The notes below the pieces were generated by a model that worked only from the letters and a program-made list of their open reading frames with translations, was not told the DNA's origin and made no database searches. The position numbers and the translations under genes were made by a program. Positions 61,149 through 64,000 of a DNA stretch of 64,000 nt are shown here, in pieces. Source of the DNA: an uncultured Trueperaceae bacterium (lineage in GTDB: Bacteria; Deinococcota; Deinococci; Deinococcales; Trueperaceae); the NCBI GenBank assembly GCA_913057165.1, contig CAJXNS010000005.1, positions 1 through 64,000 of the forward strand, in the 5' to 3' direction. Within the stretch, counting starts at the first letter, position 1, and each line of letters opens with the position of its first letter.

Positions 61149-63375
61149 ACCACCGTCTCTCAAGCCAAACGGCCATCAGGAAAAACACGCCACTGAGCCA
61201 CACGAACGGTTGGTAAGGCCGGTCACCGTTCAAGGACCGTAACGTCAAGACGGACCGATCAGGCCACTCCGTCACGGTCGTACCCCCATGTCGCTCGACC
61301 CACGCCAGGCCGTCCTCAACGGCAGGATCCAACTCGCGCGTCCCTGGCAGCTGCACCCGACGCCGCTCGCCGGCACCACCCACGACCACAGCCGTGGTCG
61401 GCGCACCAGGCACGCGGTCAAGCACCACCTCAAAACGTCCAGGCCTCGTCTCCACCAAAGGCTGTTCGGTACCACCGGTCCGAACGAACCAAGGCTGGTC
61501 CCCACCCTCGGTTGGCCCGTTCACGGTCACCCGCACCGCATTCAATCCGACGCTGCTGACGGCAACTTCCACATCCTCGCGCGCGTTTTGCGTCCACCAG
61601 GTGGCACGAACGATGTCATCGGTCAGGTCCGACCAATCAGCAGCCGTAAAGGCCACACTACGCCCGGAACCGACGTTGGCAGCGGCCACCCCCACCCGTG
61701 CCTCAGCGTCACCCACCAACACCGATGCTGCCGGTTTGGCGGTGGCTTGATGCCAACGCCCCGCCGGGAGCTGCAAACCAGAAGGCGTGGCCGGATGGGC
61801 TTGGGTGGTGACGGGCCCGGCAGGATCAATCAACCAAGCTTCCGATTGACGGTCGGACGCTTCATCGACACGATCGGCGATCGCGTCACCGTTCGTCGCA
61901 ACCGTTACGGAACCACCGGTGGGTACCACCAACGCCTCAAGCTCCTCAACATCCGAGCGATCGCCGATGGCCACCGCTTGCAGCGTGATGCCTGCAGCCT
62001 GCGCGCGCAACACGAAAGCCTCCGTGTCAAACGCGCCCGTCAACTGAGGCCGACCCTCCGACAGTTCACCATCCGTGACAATCACGATTTCACGCCGTTC
62101 AGCCTCAGTGTCTTCAAGCCACGCAAGGGCCTGGTTTAAGGCAGGATCAATGTAGGTGGCCCCGTTCGGCTCAAGCCCCCGCAAGGCAGCTTCAGCTTGG
62201 GCACGCCCCGATGACGTCACCAGGCCGAACGGAACGTCGGTTTGAAACTCCGTCGCGAAGGACACCACCCCAAACCGGTCGTTTGCCTCAAGCCGCGAGA
62301 GTAGCCGCACGATGCCTGTCACAGAACGACCAAGTCGGTCTCCCTGGGCCATGGATGTGGAGCGATCGAGCACCACAACCAACGCCTCACCCGATCCCGG
62401 CTGTGGCGGCAGACGCACCGGCAGCGCCGCAGCGACCCGTTCGGCCTGCCAACCGCCAGCCCTAAACGATGCCTCACCCCCAACCAACACCAGGCCACCA
62501 CCACGGTCGACGAACGACGCGACGTCCCCAAGGGCGGCCTCTGTTTCGGCCAGGGAACGGCCTGTGACCACCACGTCTGGCCGTGAGGGGAATGGCGTCC
62601 CAGCCTCCAACGGCATCACCTGAAAACCAGCCGACGTGAGGGGCGCGACCAAGTCAGGCGCCCCGACAAGGCCGACAAGCGCGGGCTGTGCTACCTGAAC
62701 GGTGTCACGCCAGACGTCAACCACCTCCCCTGATGGACCGTCCGTGAGCTGAATGGCCAGGGGTAACGCTCCGCGCGCCTCGTTCGGAACGGTCAGCGGC
62801 ACCACGGTCGGGCCAGCATCCCCAGCGACCACGGGGACCGATCCCGACGCGTCCCCGAGCGACCAAGACAAACGCAGTGGACGACCATCAGGTTGGGCGG
62901 CAACGGTGACTTGCGCTTCACCGGTGCTGCCAGCCGGTAACCGCCACGGTGTGGCCACACCGGCAATGCGCGGTGACGCGATCGTTGGTACCAGCACCAT
63001 CGTCAAACGCTCCGGCGGTCCTGGAAGATCCAAACTGGCGTCCGTGAAGCGGCCGTCGGACACCACGATCACCTCGTCGCTACGTGTCATCGCCACCGCC
63101 ACTGCCGAAGCGATATTGGAACGGTCGGAGGGTTCGCGGTTGATGCCTAGTGCACGCGGCTGCGACACCCCAGGCTGGCTTGCCCAGCGCACGTCGTCAA
63201 GACGCAAACGCTCTATATCGCCCGCTACCTCACGCAACGCACCGGCATCCACACTGCGTGAGTCGTCGATCACCACCACCGGTTTGCTCGGAGCAAGGTT
63301 GGGTGCAAGCCAGGGCGCTATCAGCATCACCATTGACGCCACTAGAGACACAGCCGAAGCCCAACGTAAACGCAT
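61132..63375 (-). CDS. Large membrane-anchored protein with two vWA-type domains
   Basis: A 747-residue protein with an N-terminal helix (residues about 8-28) and a C-terminal helix near 720-740. Residues 33-130 form a first vWA-like domain with DDSRS at 37-41 and VVSDGRFTD near 105. A GATase-like/Rossmann segment lies at about 231-325 (FVDRGGGLVLVGGE). A complete second vWA domain has D337xS339xS341, T407 and D435, a full MIDAS metal site. Such proteins resemble BatA/YfbK-type envelope proteins, but the twin vWA layout is less common. The role is unknown. The ATG at 63375 has a leaderless-type box. Confidence 0.85.
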   Translation of the reverse strand: MRLRWASAVSLVASMVMLIAPWLAPNLAPSKPVVVIDDSRSVDAGALREVAGDIERLRLDDVRWASQPGVSQPRALGINREPSDRSNIASAVAVAMTRSDEVIVVSDGRFTDASLDLPGPPERLTMVLVPTIASPRIAGVATPWRLPAGSTGEAQVTVAAQPDGRPLRLSWSLGDASGSVPVVAGDAGPTVVPLTVPNEARGALPLAIQLTDGPSGEVVDVWRDTVQVAQPALVGLVGAPDLVAPLTSAGFQVMPLEAGTPFPSRPDVVVTGRSLAETEAALGDVASFVDRGGGLVLVGGEASFRAGGWQAERVAAALPVRLPPQPGSGEALVVVLDRSTSMAQGDRLGRSVTGIVRLLSRLEANDRFGVVSFATEFQTDVPFGLVTSSGRAQAEAALRGLEPNGATYIDPALNQALAWLEDTEAERREIVIVTDGELSEGRPQLTGAFDTEAFVLRAQAAGITLQAVAIGDRSDVEELEALVVPTGGSVTVATNGDAIADRVDEASDRQSEAWLIDPAGPVTTQAHPATPSGLQLPAGRWHQATAKPAASVLVGDAEARVGVAAANVGSGRSVAFTAADWSDLTDDIVRATWWTQNAREDVEVAVSSVGLNAVRVTVNGPTEGGDQPWFVRTGGTEQPLVETRPGRFEVVLDRVPGAPTTAVVVGGAGERRRVQLPGTRELDPAVEDGLAWVERHGGTTVTEWPDRSVLTLRSLNGDRPYQPFVWLSGVFFLMAVWLERRWFTRLP

Positions 63376-63381
63376 GATTGA

Positions 63382-63387
63382 AGCGTA
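63382..63387 (-). promoter_or_regulatory. Leaderless-type -10 box for the vWA gene
   Basis: Minus-strand TACGCT is 6 nt before the ATG ending at 63375. It is divergent from the rnhB box at 63433, with only about 45 bp between the two boxes. Confidence 0.6.
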
Positions 63388-63432
63388 GCAACCGCCTGCT
63401 CGAACCGGCGAAGTAACGCAACACCGCAGCGG

Positions 63433-63444
63433 TAAAGTCGAACC
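63433..63444 (+). promoter_or_regulatory. Leaderless-type -10 box for rnhB
   Basis: TAAAGT at 63433-63438 is followed by 6 nt and the ATG at 63445, with no SD. Confidence 0.55.
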
Positions 63445-64000
63445 ATGGCTGCGGCTGAGACGCATGACGGTTGGCACTACGAACGCACCCTCTACGCCGC
63501 AGGCTTCACCCCAGTCGCTGGGGTTGACGAAGCCGGCCGGGGAGCGTGGGCCGGCCCTGTCACCGCCGCGGCGGTCGTCCTACCCCACGCAAAGCATGCG
63601 TTCGTTGACTCGAAACGTCTCACGCCCGCCCGCCGTCAGGTCTTAGCAGACGAGGTGCGGCGGGTTGCCCTCGCGTTTAGTGTGGTGCACGCACCGGCAT
63701 CACTGGTGGATGACATCGGTGTCCTTGAGGCCACACGGTGGGCGGTACGTCGTTGTGTCACCACGCTTCACGTGCCACCTGCAGCGTTGGTGACGGACTA
63801 CCTCACACGCGTCGGCCTACCGGTTCGCGCGCCTGCGAAGGGCGAGCACGTCAGCTGGCAGGTGGCGGCTGCGAGCCTTCTAGCGAAAACGGAACGAGAC
63901 CGTTACATGACCGACGTCGCCCACGCGGCCGACGACCGATTTGGGTTTGCAGGGCACAAAGGCTACGGTGCAGCAGCCCACCGCGAGGCCCTCGCCAAGT
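63445..64000 (+). CDS. rnhB: Ribonuclease HII (3' end off window)
   Basis: The first 185 residues of RNase HII, which removes RNA from RNA-DNA hybrids and nicks at misincorporated ribonucleotides. The hallmark GVDEAGRGAWAGPV near residue 30 carries the first Asp-Glu pair, SKRLTPARR follows near 60, and AASLLAKTERDRYM holds the later acidic residue. The frame is open to the right edge, so the gene runs on. Its codons match the flanking genes, and the other open frame at 63464 is a shadow of it. Confidence 0.95.
   Translation, partial: MAAAETHDGWHYERTLYAAGFTPVAGVDEAGRGAWAGPVTAAAVVLPHAKHAFVDSKRLTPARRQVLADEVRRVALAFSVVHAPASLVDDIGVLEATRWAVRRCVTTLHVPPAALVTDYLTRVGLPVRAPAKGEHVSWQVAAASLLAKTERDRYMTDVAHAADDRFGFAGHKGYGAAAHREALAK

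Noticed and set aside
1-64000. CRISPR arrays, insertion sequences, prophage or integron
   Set aside because: No regularly spaced repeats, transposase or integrase motifs, or attachment-like repeats were seen; gene content and codon style look uniform.

Overview
This is a G+C-rich, densely packed bacterial chromosome segment made almost entirely of housekeeping genes. Several signs point to the Deinococcota (Thermus, Deinococcus or Trueperales side): an EF-P that reads like the Thermus protein, including an Arg at the tip of its first loop; a CrtO/CruF type carotenoid cluster; menaquinone genes of the futalosine route; and many genes with a -10-like TANNNT box only 5-7 nt before the start codon and no Shine-Dalgarno (SD) sequence, the leaderless layout known from Deinococcus. 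The lineage is an inference; there is no rRNA here. I see no mobile element, CRISPR array, prophage or gene-free stretch over 300 bp.

Layout. 1-5.6 kb: 3' part of a mannose-6-phosphate isomerase, then a leftward run of FtsX-type permease, ATPase, D-Ala-D-Ala ligase and HNH protein. 5.8-10.3 kb: efp-accB-accC-yqhY-nusB-folD-DUF212, an order also seen in Firmicutes. 10.4-17.7 kb (leftward): oppABCDF, an untracked 52-residue membrane protein and a polyprenyl diphosphate synthase. 17.9-21.4 kb: secG with tRNA-Leu(CAA), a PrcB-like lipoprotein, a dGTPase and a HisN-type phosphatase. 21.4-29.9 kb: ispG, then six coupled carotenoid genes: phytoene synthase, CrtO-type oxidoreductase, a lycopene cyclase-CruF fusion, acyltransferase, glycosyltransferase and a CrtI/CrtD desaturase. 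29.9-36.0 kb: MscS, PyrD, SDR, histidine phosphatase, ScpA, TypA. 36.2-41.1 kb: fasciclin protein, glutaredoxin, MenG, two proteins of unknown function, a GidA-like flavoprotein, a membrane protein and MqnD. 41.2-44.4 kb: infC-rpmI-rplT, hisD, YdcF. 44.4-51.8 kb: glycosyltransferase, site-2 protease, dxr, S4 protein, der, fmt, def, cdaA. 51.9-64 kb: prfB with its programmed frameshift, phosphoesterase, YgfZ, LysM/M23 peptidase, zinc-ribbon protein, pgi, UbiA/MqnP prenyltransferase, Lon-N protein, truD, a twin-vWA membrane protein and the 5' part of rnhB.

The genes connect into a few pathways. Isoprenoids: dxr and ispG make precursors, the polyprenyl synthase extends them, and crtB commits them to pigment. 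Menaquinone: mqnD, UbiA/MqnP and menG. Translation: efp, infC, L35, L20, fmt, def, prfB, typA, der, truD. The most interesting items are the carotenoid cluster, which predicts a glycosylated and probably acylated pigment made partly by a tri-modular fusion; an infC gene whose SD points to an AUA start; the prfB +1 frameshift; and the leaderless promoter pattern, which settles several start codons.
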